Assembly (NCBI GenBank): GCA_023410875.1
Contig: JAEYPH010000053.1
Coordinates: 1-25,180 of the forward strand
DNA from: Bacillota bacterium
Lineage (GTDB): Bacteria; Bacillota; Clostridia; Christensenellales; UMGS416
DNA: 25,180 nucleotides
Direction: 5' to 3'
Shown here piece by piece: positions 1 through 7,780 of the stretch; within the stretch, counting starts at the first letter, position 1; every line of letters starts with the position of its first letter. Under the pieces are notes generated by a model that was not told the DNA's origin, did not search any database, and saw only the letters and a program-made list of their open reading frames with translations. Position numbers and translations under genes: made by a program.

Positions 1-49
1 GCTGTATCAGTGCTTCCACTGATTTGATGTCTGTCCATTTCCGCTTCAT
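1..49 (-). CDS. N-terminus of a transposase-type HTH protein (partial, runs off the left edge)
   Basis: Only the first 16 codons are visible (MKRKWTDIKSVEALIQ). An ATG at 49-47 follows a perfect AGGAGG (minus strand, 62-57) with 7 nt spacing, so translation is well supported. The start resembles small helix-turn-helix OrfA proteins of IS3-type elements in Clostridia, but 16 residues are too few for a firm family call. The Shine-Dalgarno lies inside the stem-loop at 57-87, which would limit translation from readthrough transcripts. An unrelated small regulator is also possible. Confidence 0.5.
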   Translation of the reverse strand, partial: MKRKWTDIKSVEALIQ

Positions 50-56
50 TAAAATA

Positions 57-96
57 CCTCCTGCTGTAGTAATCCTACAACAGGAGGCTCTTTTTG
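57..96 (+). terminator. Stem-loop with T-tract; also covers the transposase ribosome binding site
   Basis: The arms CCTCCTGCTGTAG (57-69) and CTACAACAGGAGG (75-87) pair at 12 of 13 positions around a 5-nt loop. CTCTTTTT follows on the plus strand, as in an intrinsic terminator. On the minus strand the same stem contains the AGGAGG of the transposase ORF. Confidence 0.5.
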
Positions 97-187
97 CTCA
101 ATGTCCGTTTTTCGGGGTGCTGTCCACAGCGACCGGCTCTTTTCTTATTTTCGGATTCCTATCCACACTCTGTAGGTGAACCAAGCG

Positions 188-469
188 TCATCTGTCCTTG
201 CCGTTGCCCAGCAGCCAATCCACCGCGACACCCAGCGCCCGGGACAGCGCCAGCAGCTCAAAATCGGTGACCTGCCGCCGCCCAGCCTCAATACGCGAAA
301 TCGTGCTGCGGTCGATGTCCACGCCAAGAACAGCCAGCCGCGCAGACAGATCTTCCTGCGTCACGACAGGCTTGCTCCCATAGCGGGCTTTTCTTACCTG
401 ATTGCCGACGATGTTCTTGCTTCCGTCCATATACCACTCGCTCATTCCGGTCGTTTTGCGGTGATTCAT
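188..469 (-). CDS. Small XRE-family (Cro/C1-type) helix-turn-helix regulator
   Basis: This 93-residue protein has a helix-turn-helix core at about residues 38-88. It reads VTQEDLSARLAVLG, then IDRSTISRIEAGRR, then a third part ending VAVDWLLGNG, the usual form of single-domain XRE DNA-binding proteins. No effector domain or membrane segment is present. The start is uncertain: the first ATG at 469 has no clear Shine-Dalgarno, and internal ATGs at residues 9 and 14 would still leave the whole domain intact. It lies immediately downstream of the insertion sequence end and is not obviously in an operon. Its target is unknown. A short inverted repeat TGATT-N7-AATCA near the first ATG could be an autoregulatory site, but it is weak. 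Confidence 0.75.
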   Translation of the reverse strand: MNHRKTTGMSEWYMDGSKNIVGNQVRKARYGSKPVVTQEDLSARLAVLGVDIDRSTISRIEAGRRQVTDFELLALSRALGVAVDWLLGNGKDR

Positions 470-706
470 TATTAATCAATTATATCTGACAAACAAACCA
501 ATTTCGTGTAGATAAAGCACACGTTCTGTCAAATCCCGCAAAAGCTACAATTTTGACATATCCGACCCCAGTGCAAAGCAGCAGGTAACACGTAAACACA
601 AAGGATATACACGCATATCAGTATAGTCAAACATATTATGTATATAAAGAGGTATATTTTGTTAATTATGCGTAAATATTGAATGCGAAGCTTTACATAA
701 GCCATC
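470..706. other. AT-rich intergenic region between divergent genes
   Basis: No gene is visible here. On the minus strand, TTGACT (630-625) and TATCCT (607-602) with a 17-nt spacer could be a promoter for the XRE gene, giving a leader of over 100 nt. The right side leads into the GNAT promoter. Otherwise I see nothing. Confidence 0.4.
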
Positions 707-735
707 TTTTGATTTCGCTTATGTTGTGCTATAAT
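707..735 (+). promoter_or_regulatory. Promoter of the GNAT gene, with an inverted repeat over the -35 region
   Basis: An extended -10, TGC-TATAAT (TATAAT at 730-735), has weak -35 matches at 707-714 (TTTTGATT). A perfect 8-bp inverted repeat, ACATAAGC (695-702) and GCTTATGT (717-724), spans the -35/-10 region and could be an operator. Confidence 0.55.
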
Positions 736-764
736 CCCTTAATCAATCATCGGAGGTGTACGGC

Positions 765-1232
765 ATGGCGGCCGTTACGATAAAAATTGTACCCCACACC
801 GACCCGGAGCTACGCAGGCTCATCCAGCGTCTGGATGCCGAACTGCTGCAGCGTTACCCGGCTGACAGCATCTTCAGCCTGAACCTGAACAGCTCCATCG
901 TGGAAAAAGTGACTTTTGTCGTGGCGGAGACAGACGACCTGACCGTGGGCTGCGGCGCCATACTGCCCGTGGACGACCAGACCGTGGAACTGCGCCGCTT
1001 CTATGTGGAGCCTGCCATGCGCGGCCAGGGCATCGCTTCGGCCATCCTTCGCTTCCTGGAGGACCTGGCGCGGCAGCGGGGCTACCGCCATGTCGTGCTG
1101 GAAACCGGCCCCAAGCAACCCGGCGCCATCGGGCTTTACCACAAGTTCGGCTATCGGCAGATTCCCAGCTACGGCGAATACGAGGGCTGCGAATACAGCC
1201 TCTGCATGGCCAAGGATTTACGTGAACAATGA
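765..1232 (+). CDS. GNAT-family N-acetyltransferase
   Basis: This 155-residue protein is predicted to transfer an acyl group from acetyl-CoA to an amine; the substrate is unknown. Motif A is clear at residues 81-94 (VEPAMRGQGIASAI), with the R-G-Q-G-I-A pyrophosphate-binding loop. Motif B follows as GAIGLYHKFGYRQI at about residues 120-133, typical of single-domain GNATs. The ATG at 765 was chosen because GGAGG (752-756) lies 8 nt upstream. A GTG at 756 overlaps that Shine-Dalgarno and is unlikely to be used. The gene is monocistronic, has its own extended -10 promoter, and converges with the marR gene. No membrane or signal segment is seen. Confidence 0.85.
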   Translation: MAAVTIKIVPHTDPELRRLIQRLDAELLQRYPADSIFSLNLNSSIVEKVTFVVAETDDLTVGCGAILPVDDQTVELRRFYVEPAMRGQGIASAILRFLEDLARQRGYRHVVLETGPKQPGAIGLYHKFGYRQIPSYGEYEGCEYSLCMAKDLREQ

Positions 1233-1236
1233 TAAG

Positions 1237-1250
1237 CCCGGCACGCCGGG
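1237..1250. terminator. Short GC hairpin between convergent genes
   Basis: CCCGG (1237-1241) and CCGGG (1246-1250) form a 5-bp stem with a 4-nt loop in the 32-nt gap between the GNAT stop and the marR stop. There is no T-run, so termination is only suggested by its position. Confidence 0.3.
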
Positions 1251-1264
1251 AGACGTAAACGAGT

Positions 1265-1747
1265 CTATCTGTTTATCTGATGCTGATCGCCGTAAAAGCG
1301 TTCGGCATTTTCTTTGAAGAAATCCCTGAGCTTGGAGAACGAATCCATCAGCACCGGCATTTTGTCTATGCCCAGGTTATCGAAAAGCGCATCCACCATC
1401 TGGGCGTGGAAGGCGGCATGGTCATCAAAGGCCTTCTGACCCTTGGGCGTCAGCACAATGGTCACGCGGCGGCGGTCCTGATCGCTGCGGCGGCGCTGGA
1501 TGTAGCCCTTCTCCTCCAGGCGGTCCACCGACACGGTCAGCGTGGGCAGCGTCACGCGCAGCTTGCGGGCAATCTCGCTCATCTGCAAGTCTGTCATCTT
1601 GCCCACAGCCTCTATGATGTGCATCTCGGACATCGTAAGCGGCGTCGGCGCGAAGGCGTCGATGGCCTTATGCTCCACCTTGAGGATGTCATTGAAGATA
1701 TCCACAAGAATGTCGTTAACGATCTGCTTGTACTCCTGTTCGTTCAT
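1265..1747 (-). CDS. MarR-family transcriptional regulator
   Basis: This 160-residue protein is predicted to bind DNA as a dimer. A winged helix-turn-helix spans about residues 38-105: LTMSEMHIIEAVGK, then LQMSEIARKLRVTLPTLTVSVDRLEEKG as the recognition part, then the wing with RRRSDQDRRRVTIVLTPKG, a characteristic MarR signature. N- and C-terminal helices would form the dimer interface. The ATG at 1747 is preceded by GAGGGAG. A near-perfect palindrome overlaps its own -35 box, which suggests autorepression. It converges with the GNAT gene; the ligand is unknown. The start resembles FabT/MarR-like regulators of Firmicutes, but no fatty acid genes are present, so I do not name it. Confidence 0.88.
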   Translation of the reverse strand: MNEQEYKQIVNDILVDIFNDILKVEHKAIDAFAPTPLTMSEMHIIEAVGKMTDLQMSEIARKLRVTLPTLTVSVDRLEEKGYIQRRRSDQDRRRVTIVLTPKGQKAFDDHAAFHAQMVDALFDNLGIDKMPVLMDSFSKLRDFFKENAERFYGDQHQINR

Positions 1748-1778
1748 ACTGCTCCCTCAAGATAACTTCCTGTCGAAT

Positions 1779-1814
1779 ATTATATAAACTTCTCTAATCA
1801 TTAGCAATGCTAAT
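1779..1814 (-). promoter_or_regulatory. marR promoter with palindromic operator
   Basis: On the minus strand, TTGCTA (1807-1802), a 17-nt spacer and TATAAT (1784-1779) form a good sigma-A promoter. The palindrome ATTAGCAATGCTAAT (1800-1814; 7-bp arms around one centre base) covers the -35 box. This arrangement suits an autoregulating MarR protein. Confidence 0.7.
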
Positions 1815-2066
1815 TTCAGTTAATTTTCAATCTATTTCGACAGCCAATCATTTATCCGACCGACGGTTTACCCGGCGGGAGGAAACGAATCCAGGAAAGG
1901 AACGATCTAAACCACCGCCGCAGCGTTCCATCACGCCCGCATAGCTAAAATGGGACGTACAGACAAGCGCAAGCCCGGCGACAGTTATCGCCGGGCTGAA
2001 AGCTGACCTAAATGCAAGTTGTCAAAGTCGCCAAGGCGCAACAGCGCCGCAGGCGAAAGCGAAGCG
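1815..2066. other. Intergenic region between the marR promoter and the small ferredoxin gene
   Basis: No gene is supported. The only structure is the hairpin at 1972-1997. An ORF overlapping this region from the left strand is an out-of-frame reading of the ferredoxin gene and its leader. Confidence 0.4.
1972..1997 (-). terminator. Perfect 10-bp hairpin downstream of the ferredoxin gene
   Basis: AGCCCGGCGA (1972-1981) pairs perfectly with TCGCCGGGCT (1988-1997) around a 6-nt loop. It lies about 70 nt past the ferredoxin stop on the minus strand. The downstream T-tract is poor, so it may stabilise RNA rather than terminate strongly. Confidence 0.5.
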
Positions 2067-2237
2067 TCATCCCTCTTTGATCGCGTCCACCGGGCACACA
2101 TTGGCGCATGCGCCGCAGGAAATGCAGGTATCGGGATCGATGTTGTACTGGGAATCGCCCTCGGTGATGGCGCTGGTCGGGCACTCGGCCTCGCAAGCGC
2201 CGCACTTGATGCAAACGTCGGTAATGGTATATGCCAT
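2067..2237 (-). CDS. 2[4Fe-4S] ferredoxin, 56 residues
   Basis: This very short protein begins MAYTITDVCIKCGACEAECP. Two complete CxxCxxCxxxCP motifs are present (Cys 9, 12, 15, 19 and Cys 38, 41, 44, 48), the layout and length of clostridial-type 2[4Fe-4S] ferredoxins. It should act as a soluble low-potential electron carrier. The ATG at 2237 follows GGAGG with 7 nt spacing, and a good promoter lies upstream. It is divergent from the 2-oxoacid:ferredoxin oxidoreductase operon, so a role as that enzyme's electron acceptor is a reasonable inference. Confidence 0.93.
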   Translation of the reverse strand: MAYTITDVCIKCGACEAECPTSAITEGDSQYNIDPDTCISCGACANVCPVDAIKEG

Positions 2238-2279
2238 GGGTACACCTCCAAAAATATATACAATATTTTGATCGGATGT

Positions 2280-2308
2280 ATTCTAACATCTGAAATCGCC
2301 TTTGTAAA
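2280..2308 (-). promoter_or_regulatory. Promoter of the 56-residue ferredoxin gene
   Basis: On the minus strand, TTTACA (2308-2303), a 17-nt spacer and TAGAAT (2285-2280) precede a leader of about 35 nt with a GGAGG Shine-Dalgarno. Confidence 0.65.
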
Positions 2309-2362
2309 GGAAAACAGACATATCCGTGAGCGCGCCTGCGGATCGTTAGCAACCCAAACGAG

Positions 2363-2391
2363 TTGACGCTCAAAATTATATAACCTATAAT
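2363..2391 (+). promoter_or_regulatory. Promoter of the 2-oxoacid:ferredoxin oxidoreductase operon
   Basis: TTGACG (2363-2368), a 17-nt spacer and a perfect TATAAT (2386-2391) are followed by a leader of about 40 nt and AGGAGG before the ATG at 2439. It is back to back with the ferredoxin promoter, about 55 bp apart. Confidence 0.75.
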
Positions 2392-2438
2392 ATGATGTCG
2401 CCTGCTGTATCGGCGGGCAAACGACAGGAGGTGCTTTC

Positions 2439-2645
2439 ATGCCAATCGTACGCATCAACGCTGACGCGTGCAAGGGCTGCGGGCTGTGCGTGTCCGTGTG
2501 CCCCAAAGCGGTCTTGGTCATAGACAACAACGCCATCAATAAAAAGGGCTATAACCCGGCCCGCAGCGCCCATCCGGACAAGTGCAACGGCTGCGCCAGC
2601 TGCGCGCGCATGTGCCCCGACGTGTGCATAGAAGTGGAACGGTAA
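2439..2645 (+). CDS. Ferredoxin-like delta subunit of a 2-oxoacid:ferredoxin oxidoreductase
   Basis: This 68-residue iron-sulfur subunit would pass electrons from the thiamine active site to free ferredoxin. It has two CxxCxxCxxxCP motifs (Cys 11, 14, 17, 21 and 49, 52, 55, 59), plus an extra Cys 63 close to the second cluster. The two motifs are separated by a longer, partly basic insert (residues 22-48), as in KorD/VorD subunits and unlike the compact ferredoxin at 2067-2237. AGGAGG precedes the ATG, and the next gene starts 18 nt after the stop with its own Shine-Dalgarno. It is first in a four-gene operon encoding delta, alpha, beta and gamma subunits. Confidence 0.88.
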   Translation: MPIVRINADACKGCGLCVSVCPKAVLVIDNNAINKKGYNPARSAHPDKCNGCASCARMCPDVCIEVER

Positions 2646-2663
2646 TTTATAAGGAGGAACCCC

Positions 2664-3733
2664 ATGGCCAAGGTTTTGATGAAGGGCAACGAGGCCATCG
2701 CCGAGGCGGCGATTCAGGCCGGCTGCCGGTTCTTCTTCGGCTATCCGATCACGCCGCAGAATGAAATCCCCGAATACATGAGCCGCCGCATGCCCCAGGA
2801 GAACGGCTGCTATCTGCAGGCCGAGAGCGAGGTCGCCGCGATCAACATGGTTTATGGCGCGGCTGCCGCCGGTGCGCGGGCCATGACGTCCTCCTCCAGC
2901 CCTGGCATCAGCCTGAAGCAGGAGGGCATCAGCTATCTGGCCGGCGCGGAACTGCCCTGCGTCATCGTGAACATCATGCGCGGCGGCAGCGGCCTGGGCG
3001 GCATACAGCCCGCCCAGAGCGACTACTGGCAAGCCACCCGCGGCGGCGGCCACGGCGACTACCGCACCGTGGTGCTAGCCCCGGCCACGCTGCAGGAGGC
3101 TGTGGACCTGGTACAGGAGGCTTTCGACATCGCCGACGCCTACCGCGTGCCGGTGATGGTGCTGGGCGACGGCATGCTGGGCCAGATGATGGAGCCCGTG
3201 GAGTTCGGCCGCTATAAGCCCCGCCCTGCCGTGCAAAAGCCCTGGGCCACCAACGGCCGGGCCAGCCGCGACGGCACCGTTAACAACATAGCCAATTCCC
3301 TGTACATCGACCCGGCGGAGCTGGAGCAGGTCAACCTGCGGCTGTTCCGGGTGTATGAGCAGATCGAAAAGAACGAGGTCCAGGTGGCGGCCGACGACGC
3401 GACCGACGCCGAAGTGCTCCTGGTGGCCTACGGCACCACCGCCCGCATCGCCCGCAGCGCCATCAACCTGGCGGCCAAACAGGGCGTGAAGGTGGCGCTT
3501 ATCCGCCCCATCACACTGTGGCCCTTCCCCCACGCGGCCATCGCCGCCGCCGCGGCGCAGCCAACAGTCAAGGCTGTGCTGACCGTGGAGATGAGCGGCG
3601 GCCAGATGGTGGACGACGTGCGCATCGCCGTGAACGGCGCCAAGCCCGTGCATTTCCTGGGCCGCACCGGCGGTATGGTGCCCATGCCTCAGGACATCCT
3701 GGAGCGCATCCTTGAATTGGGAGGTGCCAAGTA

Positions 3734-3734
<1 letters not shown>
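2664..3734 (+). CDS. vorB: 2-oxoacid:ferredoxin oxidoreductase alpha subunit (VorB-type)
   Basis: This 356-residue subunit carries the pyrimidine-binding domain and, towards the C-terminus, the transketolase C-terminal-like domain (domains I and II of the family). With its partners it oxidatively decarboxylates a 2-oxoacid with CoA and reduces ferredoxin. The N-terminal MKGNEAIAEAAIQAGCRFFFGYPITPQNEI, the acidic motif LQAESEVAAINMVYGA, and the TSSSSPGISLKQEG segment match alpha subunits of the Vor/Kor type. Length and sequence feel best suit VorB (branched-chain, 3-methyl-2-oxobutanoate), but 2-oxoglutarate cannot be excluded by eye. AAGGAGG lies just upstream. The stop overlaps the next start by one base (TAATG), indicating translational coupling. 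Confidence 0.85.
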
Positions 3735-4468
<734 letters not shown>

Positions 4469-4470
4469 CG

Positions 4471-5004
4471 ATGACGCAGCAGGTACAGATTGCCGGTTTC
4501 GGCGGCCAGGGCGTCATGTCCATGGGCCAGATGCTGTGCTACGGCGGCATGCTGGAGGGGCGTGAGGTCAGCTATCTGCCCTCATATGGGCCGGAGATGC
4601 GCGGCGGCGCCGCCTATTGCATGATCACTGTCAGTGATGAACCGGTGGGCGCGCCGGTGTTTGCCCACCCTGACTGCCTGATGGCCATGAACCTGCCCTC
4701 GCTGGACAAGTTCGAAGGCAACGTGGCCCCCGGCGGCCGGCTGTTCATCAACAGCTCCCTGATCTCCCGCAAGGCCGAGCGAGGCGACATCGACGTGCAC
4801 TACATCCCCGCCAACGACATCGCGCTGGAGCTGGGCAACAGCCGCGTAGCCGGCATGGTCATGCTGGGCGCCTATCTCAAGTTGTCCGGCGTTGTGGGTC
4901 ATGACGGCATCCATGGCGCGCTCAAGAAGGTGCTGGGAGAGCGCAAGGCCAGCCTCATCGATGTGAACCTGCAGGCGCTGGAGCGCGGGGCGAGCCTGGT
5001 CTAG
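4471..5004 (+). CDS. 2-oxoacid:ferredoxin oxidoreductase gamma subunit
   Basis: This 177-residue protein has the gamma-subunit Rossmann-like start QVQIAGFGGQGVMSMGQML, then YLPSYGPEMRGGAAYCMI, both hallmarks of 2-oxoacid:acceptor oxidoreductase gamma domains. It completes the heterotetramer and would help bind CoA and hold the complex. The ATG at 4471 was chosen over the longer upstream reading because AAGGAGG (about 4457-4463) lies just ahead and all homology-like sequence starts here. The vorA-type gene ends 2 nt earlier, so the two are translationally linked. A strong terminator follows. Confidence 0.9.
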   Translation: MTQQVQIAGFGGQGVMSMGQMLCYGGMLEGREVSYLPSYGPEMRGGAAYCMITVSDEPVGAPVFAHPDCLMAMNLPSLDKFEGNVAPGGRLFINSSLISRKAERGDIDVHYIPANDIALELGNSRVAGMVMLGAYLKLSGVVGHDGIHGALKKVLGERKASLIDVNLQALERGASLV

Positions 5005-5031
5005 TTGGTCCATTCATCGATCAGATATAAG

Positions 5032-5068
5032 AAAACAGGACAGGGCGATGTGCTCTGTCCTGTTTTTT
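5032..5068. terminator. Strong bidirectional terminator
   Basis: AAAACAGGACAGGGC (5032-5046) pairs with GCTCTGTCCTGTTTT (5052-5066) around a 5-nt loop, with one G-T pair. T5063-T5068 gives the U-tract for the plus strand, and AAAA at 5032 gives a short one for the minus strand. It separates the convergent gamma-subunit and MBL-fold genes. Confidence 0.88.
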
Positions 5069-5085
5069 GTCGCGATCGTTCGGAA

Positions 5086-5904
5086 TCAGTCGATCACAAT
5101 TGGCTTCGCATACTCAGGCATAACATACCGTTGCCTCATGTCCTCCCCCAGCGCCGCCAGCAGTTCCCGATGATACCCATGGGTCCAGAAGGCGTTGTCA
5201 GCTGTCTCCTGGTAGGTGCCGAAGTGCTGGGCGAAGGCCCAGCGCGGGCGAACGGTTTCCATCCAGCAGCGGGCCTGCTCCACGCCCATGTTGTGTTCCG
5301 TCGGGGAAACCAGCAGCACGTCGATGTCCTGCAGTTCCAGATGCTCCTGCAGCAGCACACTGTCGCCGGGCTGCACGATGGTCTTGCCGCCAAAGCGGAG
5401 AATGTAGCCGCAATCGTCCTCGTTGGCGCCGCCATACACGGACCCCGCGCGGTGCCCGTGCAGAGCCCGGATGGCCTCCACGCCCAGCCAGCCCGGCAGG
5501 CCGGCGGCCTCGCCGCCCCGCGCCATAGGCAGCGGATTGTTCTGCAGATCCAACGGTGCGCGTCCGGGCCTCACAAGGTGGATGCGCCGGGGGTCCAGGT
5601 CATAAACTTGCGCACAGGCCCAACAGCTCCGGGGCAATACAAGATGGAAATATCCCATTTCCATGAGCGTGCGGACCGTTTCCGGGTTGAAGTGATCGGT
5701 GTGGGCGTGGGTGATCAGCAGAAACTCCAGACGCGCCGCCAGCTCACCCAGTTCTTCAAACGGCGCAAGCGCCCGCTCGGCGAGGCAAAATTCCAGATCG
5801 GTCGCAATCAAGTGGCCGCCATGGGCAAAAAGCCAGCCGTCGTTGCCCAACCAGCATGCCCGCAGCCGTCCGTCGTCCCGCAGCATCTGTTCAATCAAGT
5901 TCAT
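5086..5904 (-). CDS. Metallo-beta-lactamase-fold hydrolase (UlaG-like group)
   Basis: This 272-residue soluble protein has the metal-binding THAHTDHF motif (His 66, His 68, Asp 70, His 71) after LEFLLI, as in metallo-beta-lactamase-fold enzymes. Later metal-ligand candidates lie in TIVQPGDSVLL and VSPTEHNMG. The general form is closest to UlaG-like lactonases or phosphodiesterases, but the substrate cannot be read from the sequence. The ATG at 5904 is one base after the stop of the glycosidase gene (TGACATG), so translation is coupled. An in-frame ATG further upstream would overlap the glycosidase and is less likely. The pairing suggests action on a sugar-derived product, which is inference. 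Confidence 0.82.
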   Translation of the reverse strand: MNLIEQMLRDDGRLRACWLGNDGWLFAHGGHLIATDLEFCLAERALAPFEELGELAARLEFLLITHAHTDHFNPETVRTLMEMGYFHLVLPRSCWACAQVYDLDPRRIHLVRPGRAPLDLQNNPLPMARGGEAAGLPGWLGVEAIRALHGHRAGSVYGGANEDDCGYILRFGGKTIVQPGDSVLLQEHLELQDIDVLLVSPTEHNMGVEQARCWMETVRPRWAFAQHFGTYQETADNAFWTHGYHRELLAALGEDMRQRYVMPEYAKPIVID

Positions 5905-5905
5905 G

Positions 5906-7513
5906 TCAATAAGTCTCCATCGTGTCCACGCCCCGGCCATTCGTCCAGTCATAATGGGTATCGCCTTCGGCCAGCCGCCAGCGGCGAGGCGCGGTCGTGT
6001 CCATCCAGTCCAGCGGCTCGGCGGCAGGCCGGGGCTTGCTGGCCGCCTCCAGCGCGGCGCGCACGGCCCGGCGCTGCTCCGCGCCCATGGCGTCCGGCGC
6101 GGCGGAGATGAACAGCGGCGTGCCGCTGCGGGCCAGCAAGTCCAGCCATTGGCGGTTCAGCTCCCAGGGCACCCGGTTGGTGATGCCGGCGCAGTCGGCG
6201 TCACAGGCAAAGAATGTATTGTGTTGAGGCATACGGAAGGCAAGTGTGTTGACGCCCATCTTGCGCGTGCGCTCCCACAGGCGGCCGCTGGTGTCGTCGC
6301 CGGTGCGCTGCAGCTCGAAGAGCCCCGCGCCCAGGTGGCCGATCGTGTTGCAGCCGATGACCAGCGTGTCCTCGCCGGCGGCGTCGCGGATGGTCTGATA
6401 CAATGCCTTTATGATCTGGGCAGTTGTTCGGCTTCCGTCGCCCAGCCGCCAGCCGTCGTTGGTCAGCTGGCCGTGGCCCATCTGCATGCCCCAGCGGCCC
6501 CAGATGTCATAGGTCGTGAAATCGTGTTTGATCATACGATAACCCCAGGCGCGCAACCGTTGAATATCCTCGGAGACGATCTGCAACGTCTCCGGCGCGC
6601 TGGGGTCCAGCATGATGTCCTGGTTGCCGTCGAACATGCGCGCCGCGGGCAGCCGTAGGCGCTCCGGCGCGTGCCGCAGCAGCAGCGGCCGCACCCAGAT
6701 GCCCGGCAGCGCGCCTTTACGCTCCATGGCCCGCGCCAACTCCGCCATGTCCGGGAAGTGCCGGTTGCCTGCGTTCCACGGGCCGCCGTTGTAGCCGCCG
6801 CCATGGCCCACCTGCCAGCCGTCGTCTATGACCATGTAGGGCCGATTGGCGCCGCCCGGCGACAGCTCCACGATACGCTTGGCGTCGTCCACGATTTCTT
6901 CATGGGAGCTTTTGCCATATGCATAGTACCAGTTGTTGCCGCCGTACACAGGTTGTGCCGGCAGGCGGGGGTTGGGGCACAGCAGGCTGCACAGCCGGCA
7001 GGCGGCGGCAAAGGCCGTCTCTCCTTCGCGCTGCGGCAATTCCACCACGCGGCACAGCTCCAGCGGCTCTTTGGGGAGGAAGCCCACCGCGCCGCATCGG
7101 GTGTCCACCCACAGCGACACGCCATCCTCGTCGAGCTGCCAGAAGCACACGGCGTTGGGGCCGGTCATCACGCCGCAACCCATGGCGGCGCTGCCGTCCC
7201 AGGCCACAAAATACCAGGGCAGCGGCCGTTCGGGCACAATGCTCCGCCATTCCAGGTCTCCATAGCCGCGCTCCCAATGGTCGCCCAGCACCCGCAGGGC
7301 CGGCAGCTGCACCCGCCAGCGCAAACGGATGCGCACGATGGGAGCGTCGGCCTCCTGCAGCGTCACAGCCAGAGCGTCCTTTTGGGGCGCCGTGCGCAGC
7401 AGCGCGCCCTGCGCCTTCCATTCCTCGCCATTGGCACAAGCTTCCTTGGGGCCGTCACCGGTGAACACGGTTACCATGTCCGGCGCCCTTTGCACGTTCA
7501 ACCTATATTCCAT
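5906..7513 (-). CDS. Clan GH-D glycoside hydrolase, alpha-galactosidase-like (GH36/GH27 type)
   Basis: This 535-residue protein has an N-terminal beta-rich region (about 1-185) and a (beta/alpha)8 catalytic domain. The catalytic part starts at GGNNWYYAYGKSS (191-203), continues with PYMVIDDGWQVG (225-236), then MIKHDFTTYD (327-336), whose Asp 331 matches the clan GH-D nucleophile position. RTGDDTSGR (403-411) would supply the acid/base Asp. No signal peptide is present, so it acts in the cytoplasm on imported saccharides. The ATG at 7513 has AAAGGAG 8 nt upstream; the longer reading has none. It is much shorter than typical 700-residue GH36 enzymes. The true substrate is uncertain, and it forms an operon with the MBL-fold gene. 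Confidence 0.78.
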   Translation of the reverse strand: MEYRLNVQRAPDMVTVFTGDGPKEACANGEEWKAQGALLRTAPQKDALAVTLQEADAPIVRIRLRWRVQLPALRVLGDHWERGYGDLEWRSIVPERPLPWYFVAWDGSAAMGCGVMTGPNAVCFWQLDEDGVSLWVDTRCGAVGFLPKEPLELCRVVELPQREGETAFAAACRLCSLLCPNPRLPAQPVYGGNNWYYAYGKSSHEEIVDDAKRIVELSPGGANRPYMVIDDGWQVGHGGGYNGGPWNAGNRHFPDMAELARAMERKGALPGIWVRPLLLRHAPERLRLPAARMFDGNQDIMLDPSAPETLQIVSEDIQRLRAWGYRMIKHDFTTYDIWGRWGMQMGHGQLTNDGWRLGDGSRTTAQIIKALYQTIRDAAGEDTLVIGCNTIGHLGAGLFELQRTGDDTSGRLWERTRKMGVNTLAFRMPQHNTFFACDADCAGITNRVPWELNRQWLDLLARSGTPLFISAAPDAMGAEQRRAVRAALEAASKPRPAAEPLDWMDTTAPRRWRLAEGDTHYDWTNGRGVDTMETY

Positions 7514-7538
7514 GGATATAGCTCCTTTCTTTGCATCG

Positions 7539-7567
7539 ATTGTAAATGTTTGCCTGCCAGGTAGCAA
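7539..7567 (-). promoter_or_regulatory. Promoter of the glycosidase/MBL operon
   Basis: On the minus strand, TTGCTA (7567-7562), a 17-nt spacer and TACAAT (7544-7539) would give a leader of about 20 nt that holds the AAAGGAG Shine-Dalgarno. Confidence 0.6.
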
Positions 7568-7715
7568 GAGCGCGCACACCGGCGTTGATCCTGTTTTTAG
7601 ACGGATGATTAAATGGGTATATACAAGCCAATAAGCGATGAAGGCCTACAATCGACAGGTTGCAAAACACAATAAAAAGCAGGCAGAAATTTACAGAAAA
7701 CGAACATGCTCCCGA

Positions 7716-7745
7716 TTGATTTCAGATACTTAGAACGAATATAAT
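7716..7745 (+). promoter_or_regulatory. Promoter of the pil cluster (pilB)
   Basis: TTGATT (7716-7721), an 18-nt spacer and TATAAT (7740-7745). A second TATAAT lies at 7748-7753 without a good -35. The roughly 150 bp between this and the divergent promoter hold no gene or recognisable riboswitch. Confidence 0.6.
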
Positions 7746-7780
7746 ATTATAATGACAGAACCAATGAAAAAGGTGTAACA

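Larger units (their letters stand above)
1..126 (-). mobile_element. 5' end of an insertion sequence, probably IS3-like (partial)
   Basis: The leftward ORF at 1-49 has a good Shine-Dalgarno. On the minus strand, the sequence starting at 126 reads TGGACAGCACCCCG, which resembles an IS3-type terminal inverted repeat beginning with TG. The rest of the element and its other end lie outside the window, so the family and the exact end at 126 are inferred. Confidence 0.45.

Noticed and set aside
1985..3053. Large minus-strand frames across the ferredoxin and oxidoreductase genes
   Set aside because: They overlap genes with clear iron-sulfur and thiamine-binding motifs in other frames and show no motif of their own.
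5005..6658. Plus-strand frames opposite the MBL-fold and glycosidase genes
   Set aside because: The minus-strand genes carry intact catalytic motifs and translational coupling. The plus-strand frames have none.
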